The position numbers and the translations under genes are program-made. The notes beneath the pieces are model-generated. The model was not told the origin of the DNA. It did not search any database and saw nothing but the letters and a program-made list of their open reading frames with translations. From an uncultured Mediterraneibacter sp. (GTDB taxonomy: Bacteria; Bacillota; Clostridia; Lachnospirales; Lachnospiraceae): DNA of 64,000 nucleotides. Where the stretch lies: the NCBI GenBank assembly GCA_944381495.1, contig CALWLJ010000010.1, positions 1 to 64,000 of the forward strand. Direction: 5' to 3'. Below, in pieces: positions 49,193 through 58,101 of this stretch (the first letter of the stretch is position 1; each line of letters opens with the position of its first letter).

Positions 49193-50344
49193 TCAAATGT
49201 AACTCCTGTTCTTCTCTCTGGAAGCCGCCAGTGTCAGACATACAAACACTACCGCAAACACCAGCTGGATTCCAATACCTTCCAGCACTTCTATCCTGAC
49301 ACTTCCTTCTATGTTCCTATGGGCTGTCAGGATGACAGTAACATTCTCATACCAGTATACAGGCAGGAACTGGGCTGCTTTCCTTACTCCTTTACTCATG
49401 TAATCCATGTCTACGAAAACACCGCAGAGAAAGCACATTCCAAGCCCAAGAAGATTTGTGATACCGTTGAGCGCATTGGGGGATTTTACCAGACTTCCCA
49501 CCAGAAAAGCAAGAGCCAGGGCGCATAGCAGCATGACAAGAGAGTTCATCAGATACCAGTCTGCCCGCCCGTTTCCGAGGAAATCACGTCCGTACAGAAG
49601 CAGCACAGACACACTACATATTCCCCAAAGTCCCAGCGCAAGAGTTCCTGCCGCTCCCAGTCCCTGGATAGTCTGTACCCGGGCCGGCATGGCAGAAGCC
49701 TGCATCCGCCCGGGGAGGCTGCCTCTGCGAAATCCAATGAGAATATATCCCAGCACATAGCAGAGCACGCTGAGGAACAGATAAGGAAGATATCTGTAGA
49801 AATAAGCATAAGCAGGTGTCCTGCCGGCATTGCCGCTGAAATCCACAAGTTCCACTTCTGCAGTCTTCCTCTCGCTCATAGCTTTCGAGATCTCATCTTC
49901 CGTAAATCCTGCTGCCCCGTAAACCCGGGCAAAATTCAGGAAATTACTGATCTGCTGCTCTACATAGGATCCGGTATAGGATCCAGGTACAGCCGTGACC
50001 TGCACTTTGTCATCTCCCAGAATGCATTTTTCCATAAACTGCTCCGGGATCCATATGATGTAGTCCACATTCCGGTAAAACAGATCCTCCTGCAGAGCTT
50101 CTTTATCGTCTTCCAGCCTGACTACTTTATTAGTCCTTCCGATGTATTGCGCAAAACTCTCCGACACAGCGCTTCCGTCTTTGTCCACGATTCCCACAGG
50201 TATACTCTCCGCCGCATAGTTTTCCACATCTGCCCCGGCAAATCCCTGAAACATAACTGTAACAACAAAAAATACAGCAAGATACAGCAGGATCATCCAC
50301 ATGTTTTTCTTAGCGATCTTCATATATATCTTAAATACTGTCAT
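49193..50344 (-). CDS. ABC-2 type exporter permease (1)
   Basis: A 383-residue permease of the ABC-2/DrrB-YhgE type. One transmembrane helix (MWMILLYLAVFFVVTVMFQG) leads into an extracytoplasmic domain of about 150 residues, then five C-terminal helices starting near YLPYLFLSVLCYVLGYILIG. AGGAGG precedes ATG 50344. It overlaps the preceding permease gene by 14 bp. The operon ATPase - permease - permease forms a complete exporter. It is divergent from the NarL-type two-component genes, which probably control it. Confidence 0.85.
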   Translation of the reverse strand: MTVFKIYMKIAKKNMWMILLYLAVFFVVTVMFQGFAGADVENYAAESIPVGIVDKDGSAVSESFAQYIGRTNKVVRLEDDKEALQEDLFYRNVDYIIWIPEQFMEKCILGDDKVQVTAVPGSYTGSYVEQQISNFLNFARVYGAAGFTEDEISKAMSERKTAEVELVDFSGNAGRTPAYAYFYRYLPYLFLSVLCYVLGYILIGFRRGSLPGRMQASAMPARVQTIQGLGAAGTLALGLWGICSVSVLLLYGRDFLGNGRADWYLMNSLVMLLCALALAFLVGSLVKSPNALNGITNLLGLGMCFLCGVFVDMDYMSKGVRKAAQFLPVYWYENVTVILTAHRNIEGSVRIEVLEGIGIQLVFAVVFVCLTLAASREKNRSYI

Positions 50345-51455
50345 AGCGCTTCCTCCTGATGATCATAAATGTTCCGGCTGCCATCAGCACACACAGGCCC
50401 CCAAGCAACATCATATCCCGAAAATACCGCTCCGGCGAATCGTATACATTAATACAATACATTGCATCTGAAATTAGAGCTGCCGGATTAATCCGGTTGA
50501 GCACCGGAAAACTCCGATCGATCACATTCTTCATATTTCCGTTCATAAGTCCGGCCATAAAACTCATGATCATAGATACCCCCACCATAATCCCGATCTT
50601 CATTCCTTCTCCCATCCTTCCCATACTGGTGATGAACATTCCCATAGTTACACCGATCATACTGCCCAGAAAAAGAACAGGAAGCATTTCTGCAAAGGAT
50701 CCGCTGAATTCCAGTCTGAGAATGTATTTCATATATGCCAGCAGGATCATCATATTTACAAAATGCAGAGTAAAAGACACAAGCAGCTCTGTAAGGATCA
50801 TTTTCATTCTGTTAGCCGGACCGGCGCATCGTCTTGCTGCCAGGGGAGTCAGGTTCGCCTGCAGCTCCATGGCAGATCCATATCCGATAAAACATCCGTA
50901 CAGGCAGGCCATGCCTATCATGGCATAAAAAAACTGAGCCGTGCTGTCCGTTGTCCTGCCGCCGAGAGATATCTGCTCTACAGTATCTCCATAACTTTTC
51001 ATAGAAGCCAATGCCGCATCCATCCCCTCGGGATGATAACTTGCAACATCCTCCAATGTCTCTTTTCCTTCTATGTAGCTCTCCAGCACCATTTGAAGTA
51101 TAGTCTGCGGAAATCCGCTGCCCCCAACCGTAAGAGACGGTTTCTCCCCGGCATAGAAAATACCGCTGATCTCACCTTTTTCCAGAGCGTATACCGCATC
51201 CTGTTCCGGCATTTTCTCTACCTCAAGCAGATCCGAATCCTGCTCCATGGAGTCCAGGAACAAAAGAAACGTCTCATCTGCCTTCTCCGCTTGAGATACA
51301 ACTGCCGCCCTTACCGTCTCAAAATCCGCCTCCTGGATCTGACCGATGGAAAAATACATCGCCGTAGTCAGTACAAAGGGGAAGACAAGGGGCCAGAAGA
51401 TCAAATTTATATTCTTTATCTTAGTCAGAAAACTGTACCAAATCATTGTTAACAT
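50331..51455 (-). CDS. ABC-2 type exporter permease (2)
   Basis: A 374-residue permease with the same topology as its neighbour: an N-terminal helix (KNINLIFWPLVFPFVLTTAM), an outward domain (QIQEADFETVRAAVVSQAEK and following), then five or six helices in the C-terminal part (AMIGMACLYGCFIGYG, LHFVNMMILLAYMKYI, MIGVTMGMFITSMG). I choose ATG 51455 with AGGAGG 7 bases upstream; the longer frame lacks a ribosome site. The gene ends within the next permease. Confidence 0.85.
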   Translation of the reverse strand: MLTMIWYSFLTKIKNINLIFWPLVFPFVLTTAMYFSIGQIQEADFETVRAAVVSQAEKADETFLLFLDSMEQDSDLLEVEKMPEQDAVYALEKGEISGIFYAGEKPSLTVGGSGFPQTILQMVLESYIEGKETLEDVASYHPEGMDAALASMKSYGDTVEQISLGGRTTDSTAQFFYAMIGMACLYGCFIGYGSAMELQANLTPLAARRCAGPANRMKMILTELLVSFTLHFVNMMILLAYMKYILRLEFSGSFAEMLPVLFLGSMIGVTMGMFITSMGRMGEGMKIGIMVGVSMIMSFMAGLMNGNMKNVIDRSFPVLNRINPAALISDAMYCINVYDSPERYFRDMMLLGGLCVLMAAGTFMIIRRKRYDSI

Positions 51456-51494
51456 AACTGTTCCTCCTGCTTTGTGTTCCATCCATTGAAGATT

Positions 51495-52427
51495 TCAGTC
51501 TCTGAGCCGCTTTCCCGTAATCTCAAGAAAGACGTCGTTGAGGGTAGGCAATTCGGAAAATACTCTGCCGAAAGGAATATCTTTTTCCTGCAGATAGTTC
51601 AGGATGCGGAGCAGATTGTGTTTTGCTCTGGTACATTTCACCACCAGTTTCTGATCCTCATAATGCAAGTCAAATACATGGGGAAGTTCCCGGATTTCCG
51701 CCAGATCATCCACTCCCAGTATGACCGCTTCTATGGTCACAGTTTCTCCTGTCTTGATCATGCTCTTCAGCTCTTCCTTTGTTCCAATGGCAATGTTCTT
51801 ACCGTGATCCATGATAGCAATTCGAGTACAGATCTGTTCCACTTCTTCCATATAATGAGAGGTATACACAATCGTGGAACCCTGCCGGTTCAGTTCACAG
51901 ATTCCTTCCAGAATCCGGTTTCTGCTCTGGGGATCTACTGCCACAGTCGGCTCATCCAGGATGATCAGCTTCGGCCTGTGCGCGATTCCGCATGCAATAT
52001 TCAGTCTCCGGAGCAGACCGCCTGACAGTTTCTTTGGATAAGACTTTCTGTATTCCTCCAGTCCGGCGAACCGGATGGCGTCCTCGACCATTTCCTTCCT
52101 TTTCTTCCGGTCTCTCACATACAGGCTGCAGAAGCAGTCGATATTGTCATAAACATTCAGTTCTTCAAATACCGCAACATCCTGCATGACTATCCCGATC
52201 TGACTCTTCACCCGGTAATTGTCCGGCGACATCTCCTCTCCCATGATCCGGATACTGCCCCGGTCATATTTCAGGAGAGACAGCATACAGTTGATCGCCG
52301 TACTCTTTCCGCTCCCATTTGGCCCAAGCAGACCGTATATCTCTCCCTCTTTCACATTCAGGTCAAAATGGTCCAGAGCCAGTGTATTTCCATATCGTTT
52401 TACAAGATTCTCTATTTCAATCATCAT
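51495..52427 (-). CDS. ABC exporter ATP-binding protein
   Basis: A 310-residue nucleotide-binding subunit. Walker A GPNGSGKST, Q-loop GIVMQDVAVFEEL, signature LSGGLLRRLNIA (an LSGG variant with RR), Walker B LIILDEPTVAVD and switch YTSHYMEE are present. The C-terminal extension (residues 215-310) is typical of DrrA/CcmA-type exporters of antibiotics, lipids or peptides. GGAGG precedes ATG 52427. It is the first of three genes (ATPase, permease, permease). Confidence 0.9.
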   Translation of the reverse strand: MMIEIENLVKRYGNTLALDHFDLNVKEGEIYGLLGPNGSGKSTAINCMLSLLKYDRGSIRIMGEEMSPDNYRVKSQIGIVMQDVAVFEELNVYDNIDCFCSLYVRDRKKRKEMVEDAIRFAGLEEYRKSYPKKLSGGLLRRLNIACGIAHRPKLIILDEPTVAVDPQSRNRILEGICELNRQGSTIVYTSHYMEEVEQICTRIAIMDHGKNIAIGTKEELKSMIKTGETVTIEAVILGVDDLAEIRELPHVFDLHYEDQKLVVKCTRAKHNLLRILNYLQEKDIPFGRVFSELPTLNDVFLEITGKRLRD

Positions 52428-52512
52428 ATCCACATTCCTCCCGGCTGTTTTCTATGCTGATATCATATCCTTTATCCCGGAAATATCACAGTGCGCAGTG
52501 TCACAAGATCTC

Positions 52513-52526
52513 ATGACAAATGTCAT
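52513..52526. promoter_or_regulatory. Palindrome ATGACA-AA-TGTCAT, putative NarL-type operator
   Basis: A perfect 6-2-6 dyad in the divergent region between the ABC operon and the kinase gene, just upstream of the kinase promoter. A LuxR/NarL-type regulator (53723-54346) is encoded in the same locus and is the likely binder. Confidence 0.55.
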
Positions 52527-52543
52527 ATCCTTGCTCTTAGTCT

Positions 52544-52571
52544 TTGCTTTCTTCTTTTAATGGGATATAAT
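52544..52571 (+). promoter_or_regulatory. Promoter of the two-component operon
   Basis: TTGCTT (52544-52549) and TATAAT (52566-52571), spacer 16 bp. It places the transcription start near 52578, so the kinase start must lie downstream, at 52654. Confidence 0.65.
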
Positions 52572-52653
52572 GATACTGTATTGTTATTATGAGACGGGAT
52601 CTGCTGGCATTCAGGTCTCTTCGGAAAGGAGCGGGCTACGGTCCTTATATACT

Positions 52654-53742
52654 ATGAGAAATGTATGGAACATGGCTGCAGTAATGCTTTTATGTATGTT
52701 CTCCCTTTTTTTCGTTCAGCCGGATATAACATACATCCTGGCATTTCTGCTTAGTCTGGCTGTCTGCTGCGGAGACAGATTTCTGGAAAGCGACCGGTTA
52801 TTTGGGACAATATGCGTCTTTTTCTGTGCTGCCGGATTCATGATCCCAACACTGGCACTGTTTTTCCCTGCCGCAGGATATGGATTGTTCCGCCGCAGAG
52901 TTTATTTTCCTGCAGCAGCATTTATCATCGTATTCTGTATCCTGACTCTCCGTGTCCTTCCTGTTTTTCTTTTCTGTCTTGAGCTTTTTGCTTTTCTGAT
53001 CTCCTTTCTCCTTGCGGTGGAGACAAGAGAACAGGAACATCTGGAAAAGGCTCTGCGACAGACCCAGGACGACAGCACAGAACGTGATCTTCTCCTGACG
53101 GAAAAGAACCGTTCCATCCAGGAAAAACAGGACTATGAGATCTACACGGCTACTCTTCAGGAACGGAATCGGATTGCAAGAGAGATCCACGACAATGTAG
53201 GACACCTCCTCTCCCGCTCCATTCTGCTGGTTGGGGCCATGAAGGCTGTCAGTCACGAGCAGGCGCTGGCTCCTACCCTGGATTCTCTGGACTCTACACT
53301 GAACTCTGCAATGAACAGTATCCGGTCCAGTGTCCATGATCTGCGGGATGAGGCAGTAAATCTGGACGAAGCCCTCAGCTCTCTTACCCGTGAATTCACC
53401 TTCTGTCCTGTGGACTATCTGTACGATGCTGGAAGGGACATTCCAAGAAATGTGAAATACAGTTTTATCAGCATTACAAAAGAGGCGCTGTCCAATATCA
53501 TACGCCACAGCAACGCTACAAAGGCTTCTGTCACAGTCCGCGAACATCCAGCTTTGTATCAGCTCTGCATTGAGGACAACGGCACCCGTATTCTGCAGAA
53601 CGAAGGAGGCATGGGCCTTTCCAACATGCGGGACCGGGCAGAAAAACTGGGCGGCAGCCTCCATATTTTCACGGAAAACGGATTCCGCATCCTGATCACA
53701 GTACCAAAAAGGAGACCAGACAATGAAACTGATACTGATTGA
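52654..53742 (+). CDS. Sensor histidine kinase (NarL type, HisKA_3)
   Basis: A 362-residue kinase from ATG 52654. Residues 5-135 are about five transmembrane segments (AVMLLCMFSLFFVQP, TYILAFLLSLAVC, FMIPTLALFFPAAGYG). A coiled coil follows, then the HisKA_3 phosphoacceptor RNRIAREIHDNVGHLLSRS and the ATPase domain (SITKEALSNIIRHSNATKAS, GGMGLSNMRDRAEKLGGS). The frame continues upstream to 52570 but that ATG lies within the promoter. AAAGGAG lies 14 bases or more from the chosen ATG, so the start is the least certain part. It overlaps the regulator by 20 bp. Confidence 0.85.
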   Translation: MRNVWNMAAVMLLCMFSLFFVQPDITYILAFLLSLAVCCGDRFLESDRLFGTICVFFCAAGFMIPTLALFFPAAGYGLFRRRVYFPAAAFIIVFCILTLRVLPVFLFCLELFAFLISFLLAVETREQEHLEKALRQTQDDSTERDLLLTEKNRSIQEKQDYEIYTATLQERNRIAREIHDNVGHLLSRSILLVGAMKAVSHEQALAPTLDSLDSTLNSAMNSIRSSVHDLRDEAVNLDEALSSLTREFTFCPVDYLYDAGRDIPRNVKYSFISITKEALSNIIRHSNATKASVTVREHPALYQLCIEDNGTRILQNEGGMGLSNMRDRAEKLGGSLHIFTENGFRILITVPKRRPDNETDTD

Positions 53743-54346
53743 CGACGACTGCCTTGTCGTAAGCGCACTGAAAATGATACTGGAAGCGCAGCCGGACTTT
53801 CAGGTAGCCGCAACCGCCTCCGACGGAAAGGATGCCATTTTCCTTTTCCGTGAACACCGACCGGATGTGCTGCTTATGGACATCCGCATGAAGGAGACAG
53901 ACGGCCTGAAAGCCGCAGAGGATATCCTGAGGGAATTTCCCTCTGCCAGGATCCTGTTGCTCACAACCTTCTCAGATGATGAATATATTATAAAAGCATT
54001 GAAGCTTGGCGCTGCAGGATACCTTCTGAAACAGGATTACCAGAATATCGTTCCTGCGATTCGGGCCGCCGCTGCCGGACAGACCGTATTCGGCGATGAG
54101 ATTGTCTCCCGGATTCCCGGGCTGATGGCACACTCACGTCCGGCCTATGACTATGGGGCTCACGGCATCACTGAACGGGAACTGGATGTGATACGTCTCA
54201 TAGCCGAAGGACTGAGCAACAAAGAAATTGCAGCCCGCCTGTATCTGAGCGAGGGGACTGTGAGAAACTATTTAAGTATGATCCTTGATAAACTTGATCT
54301 GAGGGACCGGACCCAGGTTGCAGTATTTTATCTTGAGAGAAAATGA
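53723..54346 (+). CDS. LuxR/NarL-type response regulator
   Basis: A 207-residue regulator. The receiver has LILIDDDCLVVSALKM, phosphoacceptor D in VLLMDIRMKETDG and the Thr in LLLTTFSDDEY. The C-terminal LuxR HTH reads TERELDVIRLIAEGLSNKEI then YLSEGTVRNYLSMILDKL. AAAAGGAG precedes ATG 53723. It overlaps the kinase frame, so translation is coupled. Likely targets are the divergent ABC exporter and its own operon through the palindrome at 52513-52526. Confidence 0.92.
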   Translation: MKLILIDDDCLVVSALKMILEAQPDFQVAATASDGKDAIFLFREHRPDVLLMDIRMKETDGLKAAEDILREFPSARILLLTTFSDDEYIIKALKLGAAGYLLKQDYQNIVPAIRAAAAGQTVFGDEIVSRIPGLMAHSRPAYDYGAHGITERELDVIRLIAEGLSNKEIAARLYLSEGTVRNYLSMILDKLDLRDRTQVAVFYLERK

Positions 54347-54347
54347 T

Positions 54348-54387
54348 CTGCTTATTGACCCGCTTATTATTTGACCTGCTTATTATG
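54348..54387. repeat. Short imperfect tandem repeat before glgX
   Basis: CTGCTTATTGAC, CCGCTTATTATTTGAC and CTGCTTATTATG follow each other. The unit is 12-16 bases. It lies between the regulator stop and the glgX ribosome site and could vary in copy number. Confidence 0.5.
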
Positions 54388-54404
54388 AAAAGGAGATGAC
54401 ATCT

Positions 54405-56516
54405 ATGTCACTGCACACATCAGATCTGGTGCTCGTCCCGGGACGCCAGCTAAAACCGCTAGACACCATATCCGGATTCCAGGTACGCCCGGGATTTTTC
54501 CGCTTTTTCGGTGCCACCATCATCCCGGGAGGGGTGAATTTTGCCATCCAGTCACACGGGGCCACATCCTGCGAGCTGCTTTTCTTCCACCGTGGAGCCG
54601 AGGAGCCTTTCGCCGCACTGAAATTTCCTGAGAATTATAAGATCGGATTTGTATACTCTATGATCGTCTTTGGACTGGATGTGGAGGAATTTGAATATGC
54701 TTACCGGCTGGACGGCCCATATGATGAATCAAAAGGACTTCGCTTTGACAAGACAAAAATTCTGCTGGATCCCTACGCCCGTGCCGTTACCGGACAGAGC
54801 CGCTGGGGCTGCAGGAATAATACCAGTCACGGCTATCGTGCCCGGGTAGTGCATAATAACTTTGACTGGGGACTTGAACGAACAGCTCCCATCCCCATGG
54901 AAGATCTGGTCATTTACGAGCTTCATGTCCGCGGCTTTACCAAATCCCCTTCTGCCAATGTTGCCTGTCCTGGAACATTCCGGGGACTGGAAGAAAAAAT
55001 CCCGTACCTGAAGCATCTGGGCGTAAACGCTGTTGAGCTGATGCCGGTCTTTGAGTTTGATGAAATGAGAGACGAGCGTACTGTAGACGGAAAACAGCTG
55101 CTGGACTACTGGGGCTATAACCCGGTCAGCTTCTTCTCCCCCAACACCAGCTATTCCTATGAGATTGAATATAATAGGGAGGGAATGGAGCTGAAACGAA
55201 TGATCAAAGCGCTCCACGACAACGGCATAGACGTGATTTTGGACGTGGTATTCAATCACACGGCAGAAGGGAATGAAAACGGACCATCCTTCTGTTTCAA
55301 AGGCTTTGACAACAACATTTACTATATGCTTACTCCCGACGGAAAGTATTATAATTTCAGCGGATGCGGCAATACATTGAACTGTAATCACCCAGTAGTA
55401 CAAGAGCTGATCCTTGACTGCCTGAGATACTGGGTCACAGACTACCGGGTAGACGGCTTCCGTTTTGACCTCGCCTCCATACTGGGGCGCAGTGAGAACG
55501 GCACACCTCTGAACCAGCCCCCTCTTCTGAGAAGCCTGGCATTTGACCCCATCCTAGGAAATGTAAAACTTATCGCAGAGGCCTGGGATGCAGGCGGCCT
55601 CTATCAGGTCGGCTCCTTCCCATCCTGGAAGCGCTGGGCGGAGTGGAACGGCCGCTACCGGGATGACATGCGCTGCTTCCTGAAAGGCGACCCCGGTATG
55701 GCCCATATTGCAGCCCAGAGAATGACCGGGTCCCCAGATCTCTACGATCCCGTTTACCGTGGAGGCAATGCATCCGTCAATTTCCTGACTTGCCATGACG
55801 GATTCACGCTGAACGATTTGTACAGCTACAACCAGAAGCACAATGAGGCAAACGGCTGGAACAACACCGACGGTTTCGACGACAACAACAGCTGGAACTG
55901 CGGTGTGGAAGGCGACACCGATGATCCTGCTGTCCTGGCGCTCCGAAGCCGGATGATGAAAAACGCCTGTGCAGTACTCATGTGCAGCCGTGGAACGCCC
56001 ATGTTCCTCTCCGGCGACGAATTCTGCGATACCCGCTTCGGCAACAACAATCCTTACTGCCAGGACAACGAAATCTCCTGGCTGGACTGGACCCTGTTGG
56101 ATAAGAACAGCGATATGTTTGAATTCTTCCGCTATATGATCGCCTTCCGAAAGGAACACGCTGCCATCCGCAGAGATCTGGAGCCAAGCTACATCGGCTT
56201 TCCTTCCATGAGCATCCACGGTCTTGTTCCCTGGGAGCCGGAAGCGCCTGAGAGTTCTTACGCCGCCTGCGTCCTCTTTTCCGGCTACGACGAAGAAAAC
56301 GGCCGGGAGGATCTGGTCTATATCGCCGTCAACTCTCACTGGGAAAGCGCGCTCCTGACACTGCCAGATCTGCCGGAAGAATACTGCTGGAAGATTGCTG
56401 TCAACACCGGCGATCCAAAACAGCAGACCTTCTCCGAAGCAGAAATGCCTGTCACCGAAAAAACGCTGCTGTTGGGAGAACGGTCCGTGATCGTATTCAC
56501 CGGGGTGCGGAAGTAG
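54405..56516 (+). CDS. glgX: Glycogen debranching enzyme (GlgX/isoamylase type)
   Basis: A 703-residue GH13 enzyme that hydrolyses alpha-1,6 branches of glycogen or limit dextrins. The N-terminal CBM48-like domain precedes the barrel, where VFNHTAEGNE (region I), VDGFRFDLASILG (nucleophile Asp), LIAEAWDAGG (acid Glu) and LTCHDGFTLNDLYSYNQ (region IV) stand in order. I choose ATG 54405 with AAAGGAG upstream; the frame begins 9 bases earlier without a site. No glgA/B/C/P gene is adjacent. It follows the regulator by 58 bp, and could be read through from that promoter. Confidence 0.92.
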   Translation: MSLHTSDLVLVPGRQLKPLDTISGFQVRPGFFRFFGATIIPGGVNFAIQSHGATSCELLFFHRGAEEPFAALKFPENYKIGFVYSMIVFGLDVEEFEYAYRLDGPYDESKGLRFDKTKILLDPYARAVTGQSRWGCRNNTSHGYRARVVHNNFDWGLERTAPIPMEDLVIYELHVRGFTKSPSANVACPGTFRGLEEKIPYLKHLGVNAVELMPVFEFDEMRDERTVDGKQLLDYWGYNPVSFFSPNTSYSYEIEYNREGMELKRMIKALHDNGIDVILDVVFNHTAEGNENGPSFCFKGFDNNIYYMLTPDGKYYNFSGCGNTLNCNHPVVQELILDCLRYWVTDYRVDGFRFDLASILGRSENGTPLNQPPLLRSLAFDPILGNVKLIAEAWDAGGLYQVGSFPSWKRWAEWNGRYRDDMRCFLKGDPGMAHIAAQRMTGSPDLYDPVYRGGNASVNFLTCHDGFTLNDLYSYNQKHNEANGWNNTDGFDDNNSWNCGVEGDTDDPAVLALRSRMMKNACAVLMCSRGTPMFLSGDEFCDTRFGNNNPYCQDNEISWLDWTLLDKNSDMFEFFRYMIAFRKEHAAIRRDLEPSYIGFPSMSIHGLVPWEPEAPESSYAACVLFSGYDEENGREDLVYIAVNSHWESALLTLPDLPEEYCWKIAVNTGDPKQQTFSEAEMPVTEKTLLLGERSVIVFTGVRK

Positions 56517-56584
56517 AGGGATCCGGGTTTGTCACAGAGACAGGGGATGAAACTGAAGCAGAAACTTAGTATTGACTACGGTAC

Positions 56585-56768
56585 GCGGGAGGGCAGCTGT
56601 ATTGCTTCAGTATGCGGCGCCCGCTTCCTTAGCCATTCAGACGGATTATAACGAAAGAGAAGACACTCGTCCAAAGGGACTCCTGTCTTCTCTTTCTAAC
56701 AATCCGGGCTGAATGTCTTCGTCTGCTCCTGCTTAACGCATTCTTCCGCAATACAGCTGCCCTCCCGC
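56585..56768. repeat. Palindromic element family B, copy 2
   Basis: Perfect 21-bp arms (56585-56605 and 56748-56768, core GGCAGCTGTATTGC). It is in inverted orientation to copy 1, with the same interior (GGATTATAACGAAAGAG, TTTCTAACAATCC, GTCCAAAGGGACTCC). Where copy 1 has AGAGCAGAC / GTCTGCTCT, this one has AGAGAAGAC / GTCTTCTCT, a C-G to A-T compensatory change. Pairing extends to about 56537 and 56818. Confidence 0.85.
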
Positions 56769-56966
56769 TTACGTTAATCATATATACAGTTTCTGTTTCA
56801 ATTTCAACACTGTCTCCAAGCCCAAACCCTTCCGAAACTGAAAGTTGCGGCGGTAATAAATTCTTGTTTCGTGTATACTTTCCGATTGGAACTAACTTTA
56901 GAATATCCAGGGTTCTCGCAGAGAGACTTCCGATCTGCAGGGAGAAGTTCTCAGCTGAATAAAGGA

Positions 56967-57154
56967 GCGGGAAGGCAAGATGCTGTATAAGCGGTGCATT
57001 AAGCGGGAACGTTCCGAACACAGTTGGTTCGGATTGTTAACAAGGGCCGGACAGGAGTTCCTATGAACGAGTGTCCGGCTCTTGTGTTACAATCCTTCCA
57101 ACGGGTGAGGAGAAGTGGAGCTCTGCACCGCGTTACAGCATCTTGCCTTCCCGC
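56967..57154. repeat. Palindromic element family B, copy 3
   Basis: Perfect 21-bp arms (56967-56987 and 57134-57154, core GGAAGGCAAGATGCTGTA). The interior is more diverged: GGATTGTTAACAAGGGCCGG, the loop ACAGGAGTTCCTATGAACGA, and GTGTCCGGCTCTTG. The core stem is GGGCCGGACA / TGTCCGGCTC, again compensated relative to copies 1 and 2. Confidence 0.85.
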
Positions 57155-57214
57155 GGCCGACTACAGAGAAAACTTCTTCCAGCAGATTCCGTTATCTCTG
57201 TGACAAACCCGGAT

Positions 57215-57667
57215 TTATCTGCTGTAGAAGAGGTAGGCTCCGGCTTTGAGCAGGACCGCAGCGGCCAGGATGGTCAGGGCTGTATAAAACGCGGCCATGT
57301 TAAACAGGGAAGTCGTCACGGTAACAAAAAGCAGAATCAGCATCAGGATATCCATGACGATTCCGCCGCTTTTGTCATGGAGGTACTGGTTTCTCTCGTC
57401 CTGTTCTGTAAGATGCTGTTCTTTAAGAAGCAATCGGTTTTTCAGGAGTTTCCTGTTGTGAATGATCCTGGAAATGACGTAAATGATCCCGCCGAAGAAA
57501 ATGATATCTCCTACCATATTGGCAAGATTTGTGACAATTCTGGAGTCCCCGCCTCCCAGCTCGGCGACAACAATCATATAAACGATCATAAGAATCAGGA
57601 TCACCTGTGATATACGAATCCGCCATCTGATCTTTTCCGAATAATTCATTGCCTTATAATTCTTCAT
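57215..57667 (-). CDS. Small four-helix membrane protein of unknown function
   Basis: A 150-residue protein with four predicted transmembrane helices: about 18-37 (SQVILILMIVYMIVVAEL), 48-65 (MVGDIIFFGGIIYVISRI), 104-122 (GGIVMDILMLILLFVTVT) and 127-146 (MAAFYTALTILAAAVLLKAG). A charged linker (KLLKNRLLLKEQHLTEQDERN) splits the pairs. I do not recognise a named family with certainty. ATG 57667 has AGGAGG 9 bases upstream and overlaps the XRE gene by 14 bp, so the two are coupled. A regulator with a membrane partner is a common toxin- or sensor-like arrangement, but the role is unknown. Confidence 0.65.
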   Translation of the reverse strand: MKNYKAMNYSEKIRWRIRISQVILILMIVYMIVVAELGGGDSRIVTNLANMVGDIIFFGGIIYVISRIIHNRKLLKNRLLLKEQHLTEQDERNQYLHDKSGGIVMDILMLILLFVTVTTSLFNMAAFYTALTILAAAVLLKAGAYLFYSR

Positions 57668-57884
57668 ACTTTCTGTCCTCCTGTTCCTTGTTCTCTTTCA
57701 GACAGCACAACTCTTCCACACTTACTCCAAATATCTGCGCCATACGGTATGCCAGCATAAGAGAAGGACTGTACTGCTCTTTTTCAATAGAAATAATCGT
57801 CCTGTTTGACACATGGACCAGTTCCGCCAGCTGCTGCTGAGTCATGCCCGCAGCAAGCCGCATTTCCCTTACTCGTGTTTTCAA
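57654..57884 (-). CDS. XRE family HTH regulator
   Basis: A 76-residue single-domain Cro/C1-type regulator: RVREMRLAAGMTQQQLAELV, then HVSNRTIISIEKEQYSPSLM and LAYRMAQIFGVSVEELCCL. The start is TTG 57884, with GGGGTG 10 bases upstream; no ATG is available near the first helix. It overlaps the membrane-protein gene. Such pairs (small XRE plus membrane protein) are common in Clostridia, and the membrane protein may control the regulator. Confidence 0.8.
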   Translation of the reverse strand: MKTRVREMRLAAGMTQQQLAELVHVSNRTIISIEKEQYSPSLMLAYRMAQIFGVSVEELCCLKENKEQEDRKYEEL

Positions 57885-58041
57885 ATTTCAGCGTCACCCC
57901 TTCCCTGTATATCTGCTTCAGTTTGGTCAACTTTTCATGATACATTTGGTAATATGAAGTTTACTTCATATGAAGCCAACTTCATTATAGCATAACTCTG
58001 GGCAATATACAACAAATCAGGAAAGAATGAAAGACAAAAAA

Positions 58042-58073
58042 AGAATGGCACCTGAAATAACAGACGCCATTCT
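58042..58073 (-). terminator. Terminator of the heat-shock operon
   Basis: AGAATGGC / GCCATTCT with a 16-base loop is followed on the minus strand by TTTTTTT, 29 bp past the dnaJ stop. Confidence 0.88.
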
Positions 58074-58101
58074 GCAGATTGCTTTAGATAATAAAATCAG
58101 A

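Larger units (their letters stand above)
56521..57214. repeat. Nested palindrome enclosing family B copies 2 and 3
   Basis: The perfect 20-bp outer inverted repeat is ATCCGGGTTTGTCACAGAGA (56521-56540) with 57195-57214. It exactly fills the gap from 4 bp after the glgX stop to the stop of the next, convergent gene. It holds B2 (56585-56768) and B3 (56967-57154). The word CAGAGA occurs both at 56535-56540 and at 56918-56923, as if the B2-containing segment had been inserted into the left arm of B3. Between them, 56820-56915 shows nothing I recognise. Confidence 0.75.
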
